Of a stretch of 45,077 bases of DNA, positions 22,593-30,196 are shown piece by piece. Within the stretch, counting starts at the first letter, position 1; each line of letters opens with the position of its first letter. The notes under the pieces are model-generated. The model made no database searches, had not been told where the DNA came from, and saw only the letters and a list, made by a program, of their open reading frames with translations. A program made the translations under genes and the position numbers. The DNA comes from a virus. The stretch covers positions 1-45,077 of IMG/VR virus record IMGVR_UViG_3300025121_000079, one strand, 5' to 3'.

Positions 22593-22606
22593 GGAAAGGT
22601 TAGAAA

Positions 22607-23011
22607 ATGAAAACCGAAAAAAGTAAGGCGGAATTAATCGCCGAATTAAACGATCTCCGTTCCGCTATCGACGCGAAGAAAGCGGAGCGAAAGAGTCTCG
22701 CGGAGAAGGAAAAGACTCTCCGCGAATCCGCGAAAAACGCCGGGATCGTACTTTCGGAAACCTTTACCCGTTCCGAATCCGTAGCGGTCGCGGTTTCTTC
22801 CCTCTCGAACGGCGAACCGTTCTCCCTCTCGGGAATCGCGGAAAAGGCGAATCGGATATTTATCGAAAGGGGAAAGAAGAATAACGGGAAGGAGTCCGAA
22901 ACCGTTTCCCGTCTTCTTCTTCCGTTCGCGGTATCGATCGGACTCGTAGAGAAAACCGGAAAGGACTCTTACCGGTTCGTTAGTCCGGTCGCGGGAAGGA
23001 AAGTAGCGTAA
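22607..23011 (+). CDS. paralogue of the 148-aa protein, coiled coil plus small C-terminal domain, 134 aa
   Basis: The only rightward gene in the control region. An N-terminal coiled coil (about residues 5-50) leads to a C-terminal domain that aligns with the C-terminal domain of the leftward gene at 14886 (AN...K...A..FAV..G...K.G..YRFV pattern). Apart from its ATG, the 405-base reading frame contains no TG and no CA, so the protein has no Gln, His, Cys, Trp or second Met. It lies next to the iteron-like repeats and ends in a strong terminator, so a role as DNA-binding regulator or replication factor is plausible but unproven. The Shine-Dalgarno is weak (GAAAGGTTAGAAA). Confidence 0.8.
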   Translation: MKTEKSKAELIAELNDLRSAIDAKKAERKSLAEKEKTLRESAKNAGIVLSETFTRSESVAVAVSSLSNGEPFSLSGIAEKANRIFIERGKKNNGKESETVSRLLLPFAVSIGLVEKTGKDSYRFVSPVAGRKVA

Positions 23012-23033
23012 AGAAAATTCGAGAGTAAGACGA

Positions 23034-23067
23034 ACCCTCCGGACCGAAAATCCGGAGGGTTTTTTTA
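23034..23067 (+). terminator. intrinsic terminator of the 134-aa gene
   Basis: A 10-bp perfect stem (ACCCTCCGGA at 23034-23043 with TCCGGAGGGT at 23051-23060), a 7-base loop and an 8-T run. It ends the CA/TG-free transcript. Confidence 0.9.
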
Positions 23068-23139
23068 TTTCCGAAAATAAAAGTAAAACTGTTATTAGAT
23101 TGATCCCGTAATCAAACAAAAAAAGTAGAAAATAAGACA

Positions 23140-23169
23140 GGCTCAGGAGAATATCCCTGGGCCTTTTTT
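23140..23169 (+). terminator. second intrinsic terminator
   Basis: GGCTCAGG (23140-23147) pairs with CCTGGGCC (23156-23163), with one G-U pair, followed by TTTTTT. A tandem terminator 75 bases after the first one. Confidence 0.75.
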
Positions 23170-23317
23170 ATTGGCGAGAATCAGGTCAGATCAATAATAA
23201 TCGAATTGGTATAGGAGAATGGTGGGGGAATGAAAGAGTAATGGGGAAGAGGGTTGGGGGAATAGATTGGGGATGAAAGGTGCCCGCCACTCCCCATATC
23301 AAGTAAATTAAAAAATA

Positions 23318-23345
23318 TTGTCAATTCTATCCCACATTTTATAAG
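23318..23345 (+). promoter_or_regulatory. candidate rightward promoter
   Basis: TTGTCA (23318-23323) and TATAAG (23340-23345) with a 16-base spacer resemble a sigma70 promoter. No gene starts within 1.3 kb downstream, so it may serve a long leader or a non-coding RNA, or be fortuitous. Confidence 0.3.
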
Positions 23346-23939
23346 CATACGGGATATCCCTATACTGTAAGGTAATTATTACAGATTTCCCGATAACAAT
23401 CGTCAATCTCATTCCCCAAATATCCTCTCAGATTGATCAGTGTCATATCTAACTGAACGGGATATGGGAGATGGTGAAATAAGTCAACTGAATCAATCCT
23501 CGTTATCATATGATATGGATATACTACTGGTATGGGGATAGGGGGGAGAAAATCCCCCAATGGTCGATACCCTTTCCCTCTCCCCACCTTCTGAAATTTC
23601 TATTCACTTTGAAATTTTAGTTTTATATTATGATATCATTTCCTATATCTTACCCCATTTACCCCCACCTTCTGAAATTTATCTCCATTTTCAAATTTTA
23701 ATTTTCCTTTTACCCCACTCTTATAGCCAATTTACCAATATCAAGACGATAATATGATTACTATCGACTAAATTACTTTTCAGATACCATTTTCATAATT
23801 TTTTTAACTTCTCCCCTTCTCTGCGGGGGATTTCTATGGTTATGATATGATTTCAAGAAAAGAAGATTGATTCTAATGGCTTATTATCGGGTTCAATTAG
23901 AAAGGGCATAGTTTCCCCTATTCCGGTTAACTAAATTGA

Positions 23940-24478
23940 TCCTAGACGGAATCAAACTGTTAGATTCCCCATCAGAATAGAAGATATCTCGGTTGTAGGA
24001 GTTCATAGAAAGGTATCATTCCCAAAATTTTAGATATAAGTTAGTTTTGAAATTTTAGATTTAACCCTTTATCCCGTTTTGAAACTTTATTTGAACTCTT
24101 CTTCGTTCTGAAATTTTTTAATTTACTTTCTCCCCACGTTTTCTAGATTTAGCCCCTATCAAAGCCTTATTTCCTCGTTGATTTGGTAATTTATTAGTTC
24201 TGATTCTCTAGTTTTCTATTATTCTGATCCTAATTTTAATTTTCAGAAGATTCTTATGAAAGTTTATGGCTTGAAACTCTAATTTTACTTTTCAAAGCCA
24301 TTTTCCTAAACCTTCTCCTTATGTCTTTTCTAATTTTTAAGTTTATCATATGATTTCTAAGAAACCTTTTCATAGGATTTTTAGTTAAAAATGGTCAGAG
24401 ATTTGTCCTAGAAAATAGGTCGAGTCTTCCCCTTCTTTAAAACTTTGAGACAATCCTAGACAAAAACAAACTGTTAGG
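23940..24478 (+). repeat. imperfect 25-base direct repeat pair
   Basis: Copies at 23940-23964 and 24454-24478 share the pattern TCCTAGAC....CAAACTGTTAG with 21 of 25 identical bases. They flank about 490 bases of AT-rich gene-free DNA. Could be protein-binding sites. Confidence 0.45.
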
Positions 24479-24722
24479 TTTTCTCCTCTGACGAAGGAAA
24501 GAGAGACTTCTTTTTGGCGGGATTGAAATTTCTATTGATAGGGTTAAATTTGATGGGGGGAATGGGGGTCTATTTTTCAGAAAGTTTTTCAAAAGGGACC
24601 ATTTTCAATTTTTAGTATAGAAGTTAATTTTTGAAATTTAAATTTGAGGGGAACGAATTCCAACTTAACGGTTTACTGTAGCGTGGAGTAGATATAAGAT
24701 ACCGGGGAATGGAGGGAAAATT

Positions 24723-25022
24723 ATGCTCAATACGAAGGAACGGGAAATTGTTGAGCGTTGCTTGGCTATCTCCATCTGGAATTATCGTTCTGGAAAGTCA
24801 TTGGTGAAAGGAAATAAGATAGAGGCTGAAGTCTTTCAAGAGAAGATACAAAAAGAATTTCTTGTTTTGAGAAAATTGGTAAAAGATTCTAGTCCTCCCT
24901 CCGTATCTGTAGATATTTCTGTTGACCGCGAAAAAGAAATAAATTTAACGAAGATTGGGAAATTTCAATCATTTTTAAATAAGTTGATAGGAAGGAAAGA
25001 AGATCGTGTGTCTATTTCATAA
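24723..25022 (+). CDS. hypothetical helical protein, 99 aa
   Basis: First gene of the rightward late block; strong RBS (GGAGGGAAAATT). Largely helical and charged, with a Pro/Ser linker (SSPPSVSVD). No recognised domain. It overlaps the start of the next gene by 17 bases. Confidence 0.75.
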   Translation: MLNTKEREIVERCLAISIWNYRSGKSLVKGNKIEAEVFQEKIQKEFLVLRKLVKDSSPPSVSVDISVDREKEINLTKIGKFQSFLNKLIGRKEDRVSIS

Positions 25023-25284
25023 ATGGATTCGGGTTGAAGATGTAGATCATGAAAGATGTATCGGTCCCACTCGTTCCTTTATAGATTCCTGTTTTAAGGA
25101 ACCTGGTACTATTTCTGAAGAGTTGAAAATTAAATATCCAATATATGCTGAGAAAGGATATTGCCCTCATTCTATTCAAGTTTGCTCGAAATGTGGAAAA
25201 GTGAAAGGATATGGGAGTCATGGAAAACTAACCTTAGTTCCTGATAATTGTAAAGCTCAAGTAGATTCGATGCGACCAAAATAA
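25006..25284 (+). CDS. zinc-ribbon protein of the CLFHKW type, 92 aa
   Basis: GTG start with AAGGAAAGAAG upstream. The N-terminus CLFHKW is followed by a long helical spacer and CSKCGKVKGY, a CxxC pair. Phage proteins with an N-terminal CxxHxW and a later CxxCG pair are widespread and presumably zinc-binding; function unknown. Confidence 0.75.
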   Translation: MCLFHKWIRVEDVDHERCIGPTRSFIDSCFKEPGTISEELKIKYPIYAEKGYCPHSIQVCSKCGKVKGYGSHGKLTLVPDNCKAQVDSMRPK

Positions 25285-25296
25285 AGGAAAAATGAT

Positions 25297-25419
25297 ATGC
25301 CCGAGGAATCAAAGAAACTTTGGTGGGGATCATTAATTTTTTATTGGATCATACTTTTAATTTGTTACCCATTTGATCGAGCTTGGAGATGGATTTGTCG
25401 TAAAGTAGCTGGAAAGTAA
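25297..25419 (+). CDS. small membrane protein, 40 aa
   Basis: ATG at 25297 after AAAGGAAAAATGAT. One hydrophobic, Trp-rich span (LWWGSLIFYWIILLICYPF) and a basic C-terminus. Function unknown; the position just upstream of the small terminase is common for small uncharacterised phage membrane proteins. Confidence 0.65.
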   Translation: MPEESKKLWWGSLIFYWIILLICYPFDRAWRWICRKVAGK

Positions 25420-25431
25420 TGGGAGGATGAT

Positions 25432-25899
25432 ATGGTAATTCCTGAACTTGCTTATACAGAAATGGACGCTGGAAAACTTGTTCTCGTTTTGGCTAAGGCT
25501 GGCCTAACGAATAGTGAGATTGCCGTAGCTATTGGAATGACCCCCAGTAAATTTAGTAAGATGCTTCAAAATTATCCTGATTTTTGGGAGATGTTGAACG
25601 ATGCTAAGGAAGATCCTAACGGTAAGGTGGAGCAAGCTCTTTTCAAGAGAGCTTTAGGATATCAAGTTAAAGAGATAATTCAGAAAGCTGGAAAACCTGT
25701 TCAAGTCACTATTAAGGAGTATGCACCTGACCCCGTAAGTTGTATATTCTGGTTAAAGAATCGTTCTCCGAAGAGATGGCGAGATGTTATTGAGATGAAA
25801 CATACGTTGGCAGATAGAATGTCTCGCGCCCATGAAGCTGTAGCAGAAAGAAGTCGCGGGATGTTATCTGATGGAGAAGGGATAGGAGCGGAAGAGTAA
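25432..25899 (+). CDS. terminase small subunit-like protein (phBC6A51 type)
   Basis: The middle has a helix-turn-helix (LTNSEIAVAIGMTPSKFSKML), then a segment (FKRALGYQVKEI and KEYAPDPVSCIFWLKNRSP with KRWRD) typical of the phage terminase small-subunit family related to phBC6A51. At 155 aa the length fits. The protein would recognise phage DNA at the packaging site. It is unusual that the large subunit lies 10 kb downstream, so I call it terminase-small-like on sequence alone. Confidence 0.8.
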   Translation: MVIPELAYTEMDAGKLVLVLAKAGLTNSEIAVAIGMTPSKFSKMLQNYPDFWEMLNDAKEDPNGKVEQALFKRALGYQVKEIIQKAGKPVQVTIKEYAPDPVSCIFWLKNRSPKRWRDVIEMKHTLADRMSRAHEAVAERSRGMLSDGEGIGAEE

Positions 25900-25926
25900 T
25901 AATATGAATAATGAAAAAAATTAATA

Positions 25927-26712
25927 ATGACAGATATATCAGTTATCATTCCGTCTCATAATGATTTATATTTGCATAAAACAATTGATTCTCTTTTAGA
26001 TAATTCAGAATTAAATATTGAAATTATTCTTGTATTAGATGGCTATACTCCTAAAATTTCAATTAAAAATGATCCTCGTATTAAAATTCAAAAACATGAA
26101 GTTAATCTTGGTATGAGAGAGGCTATTAATACTGGAGTATTGGTGGCTTCTAGTAAATATATTATGAGAGTAGATGAGCATTGTATGTTTGGGCCTGGTT
26201 ATGATAGATTACTCATTGAAGAAATAGAAGATAATTGGATTATGGTTCCTAGACGTTATTTTCTTGACCCCGTTAAATGGGAAATTATTGGGAATAAATA
26301 TATTGATTATGAAAAATTACTTATTATTGAAAAGCCTAACGGTAGACGTAAATTTTCAGCTATGGCTTGGAAAGTTAGAACTAGGGAAAGAAAAGATATT
26401 CTTATTGATGAAACTATGGCTATGCAAGGGTCTTGTTGGTTAATGAATAAATCTTGGTGGGAAAAAGTTATAGTACGATTAGATTCAAATGGATACGGAA
26501 TTCTTTATCAAGATACTACGGAGATGTTGTTTAAAACTTGGAATGCTGGTGGAAAATTAATGTTAAATAAAAAAACTTGGTATGCTCATAAACATAGAGA
26601 TTTTAATAGAACTCATAATTATCCAGGGGAATTATCAGAGGTTGTTTTTAGATTTGCTTTATCAAAACATATGGAAGATTATTTAAAAGTGAGGGCGAAA
26701 TGGGGGATCTAG
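25927..26712 (+). CDS. glycosyltransferase family 2/27-like
   Basis: GT-A fold: ISVIIPSHND start, LVLDGY strand, NLGMREAINTG, and a D-x-H metal site in RVDEHC (D83, H85). The C-terminal half has a GSCWLMNKSWWEK segment and an acceptor-side motif ending NKKTWYAHKHR, shared with the downstream enzyme. D-x-H and this late W..H arrangement resemble polypeptide GalNAc-transferases (GT27) more than ordinary bacterial GT2 enzymes. Donor and acceptor are unknown. The Shine-Dalgarno is poor. Cytoplasmic enzyme. Confidence 0.85.
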   Translation: MTDISVIIPSHNDLYLHKTIDSLLDNSELNIEIILVLDGYTPKISIKNDPRIKIQKHEVNLGMREAINTGVLVASSKYIMRVDEHCMFGPGYDRLLIEEIEDNWIMVPRRYFLDPVKWEIIGNKYIDYEKLLIIEKPNGRRKFSAMAWKVRTRERKDILIDETMAMQGSCWLMNKSWWEKVIVRLDSNGYGILYQDTTEMLFKTWNAGGKLMLNKKTWYAHKHRDFNRTHNYPGELSEVVFRFALSKHMEDYLKVRAKWGI

Positions 26713-27350
26713 AGATTATGGAAAAAATGAGTGAAAAAAGGAACGTTATGCTTCAAGATATGAGAGATATTTACTATTGGCACGTACATCGTATTAATAG
26801 AGGAAAGAATGAACCGACTTGGCGAGGGGTACGGGTGGTTAAATATCCTACTGATTTACTTTTATATTCTGAAGTAATTTTTGCTAACAAGCCTGATTTT
26901 ATTATAGAAACTGGTACTAGGTTTGGGGGTTCTGCTCTCTTTTTTGCGGATATGTTAGATATAAATGGTAAAGGAAAAGTTATTTCTATAGATATTGATC
27001 CTATAGAACGTCTTTCTCATCCTAGAATAACTTACCTTCTTGGTCCAAGTACGGATGTGGGCATTTTAAATACAGTTCAGAAAATGGTAAAAGGTGGAAC
27101 GGTTATGGTAGTATTAGATTCAGACCATTCCCGTCGTCATGTAAAACGAGAATTATCTCATTATGGAAAAATAGTTACAAAAGGGCAATATATGGTAGCA
27201 GAAGATTGTTATACTAAAACTGCTAATAAATATGGACCGGGGGAAGCGGTTGATTGGTACCTTCAAAAAACTAAAAAATTTGTTTTAGAGCCATTAGAAA
27301 ATAAATTTTTATTTGCTGTTACTAGAGGAGGATGGCTACGGAAAATCTAG
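26700..27350 (+). CDS. CmcI/RMNT family (SAM-dependent) methyltransferase-like protein
   Basis: An IETGTRFGGSALFFADML motif (SAM-binding glycine loop), VISIDID, and a LDSDHSRRHVKREL motif are those of the rhamnosyl O-methyltransferase/cephalosporin-hydroxylase (CmcI) family. In glycosylation loci such enzymes methylate sugars. Placed between glycosyltransferases, it probably methylates the sugar chain they make, an inference from context. It overlaps the previous gene by 13 bases. Confidence 0.85.
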   Translation: MGDLEIMEKMSEKRNVMLQDMRDIYYWHVHRINRGKNEPTWRGVRVVKYPTDLLLYSEVIFANKPDFIIETGTRFGGSALFFADMLDINGKGKVISIDIDPIERLSHPRITYLLGPSTDVGILNTVQKMVKGGTVMVVLDSDHSRRHVKRELSHYGKIVTKGQYMVAEDCYTKTANKYGPGEAVDWYLQKTKKFVLEPLENKFLFAVTRGGWLRKI

Positions 27351-28096
27351 ACACAACTATTTTATACTTGACCGATAATCAACTTGATCCGTTTATAGCG
27401 GATAGTTGTAGAAGACTTTTGCTGGAATCTTCTTGTGGTTTGCCTATTATTTCTGTTTCTCAAAAACCTATTGATTTTGGAGAAAATATTTGTACAGGAG
27501 AAATAGGACGATCTGGATTATCTATGGATACTCAAACGTTAGAAGGATTACTTAGAATAAAAACTAAATGGATTGCTTTTGCAGAACATGATTGCATTTA
27601 TTCGGAAGAGCATTTTAAATGGGTTCCTCCAGATGAAGAAAATTTTTGGTATAATGATAATGTTTGGTTAGCTCAGTATATTAATCCTAATCATCCAGAA
27701 TGGGATGGAATGTATTCTTATGTCAAAGGTCGTAGAGTTCAATCTCAACTTATATGTAGTACCAAATTACTTTTAAATGCCACCCAAGAAAAAATAGGAA
27801 TTTTAGGTGACCCTGCTTGGGTGATTAGACATCCTACTAGAGCAATAGGAGAACCAGGGGCAGCAGATTATAATAAAACAATGAGATTAACTAAATATCG
27901 TTCTTTGAGATCCGTTCGAGTAAGATTAAAGAGGTATATTACTGAGCATCATGCAAGAGATTTTAAAACAGTAATTCCAAATATTGATATTAGGCATGGG
28001 AATAATTTTACTGGGCCAAGAAGGGGAAAAAATAGAAGATTTGAATTAGAACCTTGGGGAAAATTGGAGGACGTTCTCAATGGTAAACGGAAATAA
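27332..28096 (+). CDS. GT-A-like protein, likely glycosyltransferase, 254 aa
   Basis: The N-terminal part resembles a nucleotide-sugar binding fold, with an AFAEHDCIYSEEHF segment in the place where GT-A enzymes have their D-x-D/D-x-H motif. The C-terminal part (IDIRHGNNFTGPRR) is less familiar. I assign it as glycosyltransferase-like from this motif and from its place inside the glycosyltransferase cluster. RBS AGAGGAGG; overlaps its neighbours by 17-19 bases. Confidence 0.7.
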   Translation: MATENLDTTILYLTDNQLDPFIADSCRRLLLESSCGLPIISVSQKPIDFGENICTGEIGRSGLSMDTQTLEGLLRIKTKWIAFAEHDCIYSEEHFKWVPPDEENFWYNDNVWLAQYINPNHPEWDGMYSYVKGRRVQSQLICSTKLLLNATQEKIGILGDPAWVIRHPTRAIGEPGAADYNKTMRLTKYRSLRSVRVRLKRYITEHHARDFKTVIPNIDIRHGNNFTGPRRGKNRRFELEPWGKLEDVLNGKRK

Positions 28097-29012
28097 ATCA
28101 TTAAGTATACTCATTCCCTCCCGTAATGAAATGTTCCTTTCTCAAACAATTGAAAATGTATTGGCGAATATCCGTGGAGATACTGAAATTATTGCTATTT
28201 TAGATGGTGCTTGGGCTAATCCTGTTATTAAAGATCACCCTCGTGTGACGCTTGTTCATCATTCAGTATCTATCGGTCAACGGGCGGCAACAAATGAAGC
28301 GGCCAGAATTAGTAGGGCAAAGTTTGTAATGAAATTAGATGCCCATTGTGCAGTTGATGAAGGATTTGACGTAAAAATGATGGAAGATTGTCAATATGAT
28401 ATGACTATGGTCCCTCGTTTATATAATCTTCATGCTTTTGATTGGAAATGTAAATCTTGTGAGAATAGAACATATCAAGGTCCTACTCCTATCATTTGTG
28501 ATGTTTGCAATAAATCAGAGGGTTTTGAACGAGTTATGCTTTGGAAACCAAGATTAAATCGTAAAAGTGATTTTATGAGATTTGATAATAATTTAGTTTT
28601 TCAGTATTGGAGAGCATTTGGTAAGAGACCAGAGGCTAAAGTAGATATTGCTCCATTAATGTCTTCTTTAGGAGCTTGTTGGATGATGCAACGTAAACGA
28701 TATTGGGAATTAGATGGGTTAGATGAAGGGCATGGTTCTTGGGGACAAATGGGAACTGAAATAGCTTGTAAATCTTGGTTATCTGGAGGGCAACATGTAG
28801 TAAATAAAAAAACTTGGTATGCCCATATGTTTAGGACCCAAGGGGGGGATTTTGGATTTCCTTATAAGATTAGTGGAAATGAACAAGAAAGGGCTAGAAA
28901 ATATTCCAGAGATATATGGCTTAATAATAAATGGCCGAAAGCGAAATATCCACTTTCTTGGATTATAAATAAGTTTTCTCCGGTTCCAAATTGGGAAATC
29001 GCAAATGTCTGA
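28080..29012 (+). CDS. glycosyltransferase family 2/27-like with zinc-ribbon insertion
   Basis: GT-A motifs in order: LSILIPSRNE, AILDGA, SIGQRAATNEAAR, and KLDAHC (D87, H89: D-x-H). A C-terminal segment LDEGHGSWGQMGTEIACKSWL with later NKKTWYAHMFR resembles the acceptor-side Gal/GalNAc-T motif of polypeptide GalNAc-transferases. Between the two, Cys124, Cys127, Cys140 and Cys143 form a zinc ribbon inserted in the catalytic domain. Paralogous to the protein at 25927. RBS GGAGGACGTTCTCA. Confidence 0.87.
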   Translation: MVNGNKSLSILIPSRNEMFLSQTIENVLANIRGDTEIIAILDGAWANPVIKDHPRVTLVHHSVSIGQRAATNEAARISRAKFVMKLDAHCAVDEGFDVKMMEDCQYDMTMVPRLYNLHAFDWKCKSCENRTYQGPTPIICDVCNKSEGFERVMLWKPRLNRKSDFMRFDNNLVFQYWRAFGKRPEAKVDIAPLMSSLGACWMMQRKRYWELDGLDEGHGSWGQMGTEIACKSWLSGGQHVVNKKTWYAHMFRTQGGDFGFPYKISGNEQERARKYSRDIWLNNKWPKAKYPLSWIINKFSPVPNWEIANV

Positions 29013-29024
29013 AAGGAGACAAAG

Positions 29025-29588
29025 ATGAAAAGGTTAATGTTAGTTTTTGCAATCTTCTGTTTATTGTTTTCTAGTGGAGTAGAAGCGGCTAATTTTTATT
29101 GGAAGGACTCTTTCGCCAGTCTAGATGCCATTGCGGGTAAGGCAGATGGTGATAGGGGGATAGTAATTACGTCTGGTGGGGAAATAAAATTTTATTACAA
29201 TGTTAGTGGGACCTGGACAGAAATAACTGCATTACCTATGACCGGCACCCTGACCGGCGGCATCATGATCCTCGACAACGTGGTATCTCCAACAGCCGCG
29301 CAGGTCTACGGGTCGTGGAACACGATCACCACCGCCGGTACGGTAACGCTCCCCGCAGCCGCTACGGGTATGTCCACCTGCATCGCCACAGAGGGCGCGT
29401 TGGAGATCACGCTTGAACTGGACGGCTCCGATACGTTCGTCCTCGCCGGGATAACGATGGACGCAGGAGAAGCCATCATCAACACGACGGCGGCGGCGGC
29501 GGGCGACTACATCTGCGTGATCGCAACGTCGGCGGTCAAGTGGAGAGTCGCCGGTAAGCAGGGAACTTGGACGCAGGCCACGCCATGA
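29025..29588 (+). CDS. secreted phage protein with signal peptide, 187 aa
   Basis: Signal peptide (KRLMLVFAIFCLLFSSGVEA, cleavage after VEA). The N-terminal 50 mature residues are beta-like and AT-rich; from about 29237 the DNA turns GC-rich and encodes a Thr/Ala/Gly-rich C-terminal domain (VSPTAAQVYGSWNTITTAG) of a kind seen at the end of many phage fibre-associated proteins. The composition joint falls within the frame. RBS AAAGGAGACAAAG. Sec signals are unusual for phage structural proteins. Confidence 0.8.
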   Translation: MKRLMLVFAIFCLLFSSGVEAANFYWKDSFASLDAIAGKADGDRGIVITSGGEIKFYYNVSGTWTEITALPMTGTLTGGIMILDNVVSPTAAQVYGSWNTITTAGTVTLPAAATGMSTCIATEGALEITLELDGSDTFVLAGITMDAGEAIINTTAAAAGDYICVIATSAVKWRVAGKQGTWTQATP

Positions 29589-30196
29589 GGAAGATACTTT
29601 TCGCACTCCTGATCCTGTTGATAGCCGCGCCCTCCTTCGCCGGGGGCGGGGCGACGATGATGATGATTGGTGGGACGGCGACTGGGGTATCTTACACATT
29701 AGAGCAGGGTGAAACTGGCGCAACGTCTGGTTCGTATGACATAAACGGGGCCTCAAATCATTACGGGAAGGGGGCGCAATTTTTAACAGATGTAGATGGA
29801 GTTTCCATCACTAAAGTAACGGTTTGCATATTCAAGAACGGATCTCCCACGGCAAACCTTACCGCATATATTCACGCTAGTGACGGAAGCACCCCTAATT
29901 TACCTACTGGTGCGGCTCTTGGTACATCCGATACGGTATCTGCTACGACAATTCCCGCCACAGATCCAGATCAAACAACCGCATCATACACAACTTTCTT
30001 GTTTTCCTCCCCGGTGTCCTTGAGTGCTGCTACGAAATACTTTCTGGTCATAATCGCGGATGGTTATAGCACTACAGATTACGCTAAATGGTCATATGAA
30101 GGAACCGGGGCCACTGAGGTGATTGATACTTGGACCGGCGCGGTATGGGCCAACACAAGCACAGCAAGCACCCTAAAGTATGAGATATATAAATGA
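29585..30196 (+). CDS. secreted beta-rich protein with signal peptide, 203 aa
   Basis: ATG at 29585 (ATGA overlap with the gene before) begins RKILFALLILLIAAPSFAGGG, a signal peptide with cleavage after FAG or SFA. The mature part is Thr/Ser-rich, beta-sandwich-like with a choice-of-anchor-like KYFLVIIADGY pattern. Possibly a carbohydrate-binding or capsid-decorating domain. The frame continues upstream to 29567. The 3' end overlaps the next start (ATGA). Confidence 0.75.
   Translation: MRKILFALLILLIAAPSFAGGGATMMMIGGTATGVSYTLEQGETGATSGSYDINGASNHYGKGAQFLTDVDGVSITKVTVCIFKNGSPTANLTAYIHASDGSTPNLPTGAALGTSDTVSATTIPATDPDQTTASYTTFLFSSPVSLSAATKYFLVIIADGYSTTDYAKWSYEGTGATEVIDTWTGAVWANTSTASTLKYEIYK

Larger units (their letters stand above)
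21527..22606. other. gene-free control region almost without CA/TG
   Basis: About 1.1 kb with no convincing gene on either strand. It is rich in TA, CG and short TTATAAG/TTATAGG motifs and almost free of the dinucleotides CA and TG from 21962 on (two occurrences between 21962 and 23090, one of them the start codon of the next gene). This removes every NTG start codon on both strands. It contains iteron-like repeats (separate entry). The position between opposite transcription units suggests an origin or control region; this is inference. Confidence 0.6.
23170..24722. other. 1.55-kb AT-rich gene-free region
   Basis: No convincing gene on either strand. It has ordinary CA/TG content, unlike the adjacent region. 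Repeated short elements with a GAAATTT core occur across it, two copies of CACCTTCTGAAATTT lie 83 bases apart, and an imperfect 25-base direct repeat (21 of 25 identical) lies at 23940 and 24454. A possible rightward promoter is present near 23318. It could be an origin-adjacent or regulatory segment, or encode small RNA; no RNA gene is recognised. Confidence 0.55.

Noticed and set aside
22646-23119. 157-aa leftward open frame opposite the 134-aa gene
   Set aside because: Exists because CA/TG loss removes stop codons on the reverse strand (no TGA there); Arg/Phe-rich product, no start signal, runs through the terminator.
23360-23587. 75-aa leftward open frame in the gene-free region
   Set aside because: GTG start without ribosome binding site, isolated and opposite to the flanking late genes; cannot be excluded but not supported.
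23560-23757. 65-aa rightward open frame in the gene-free region
   Set aside because: Low-complexity product made by the repeated CCTTCTGAAATTT sequence, no ribosome binding site, no family.
23170-24722. tRNA or other structured RNA gene
   Set aside because: No cloverleaf, TPsiC-like GTTCRANNC or other recognised RNA pattern seen by eye; a covariance-model search would settle it.
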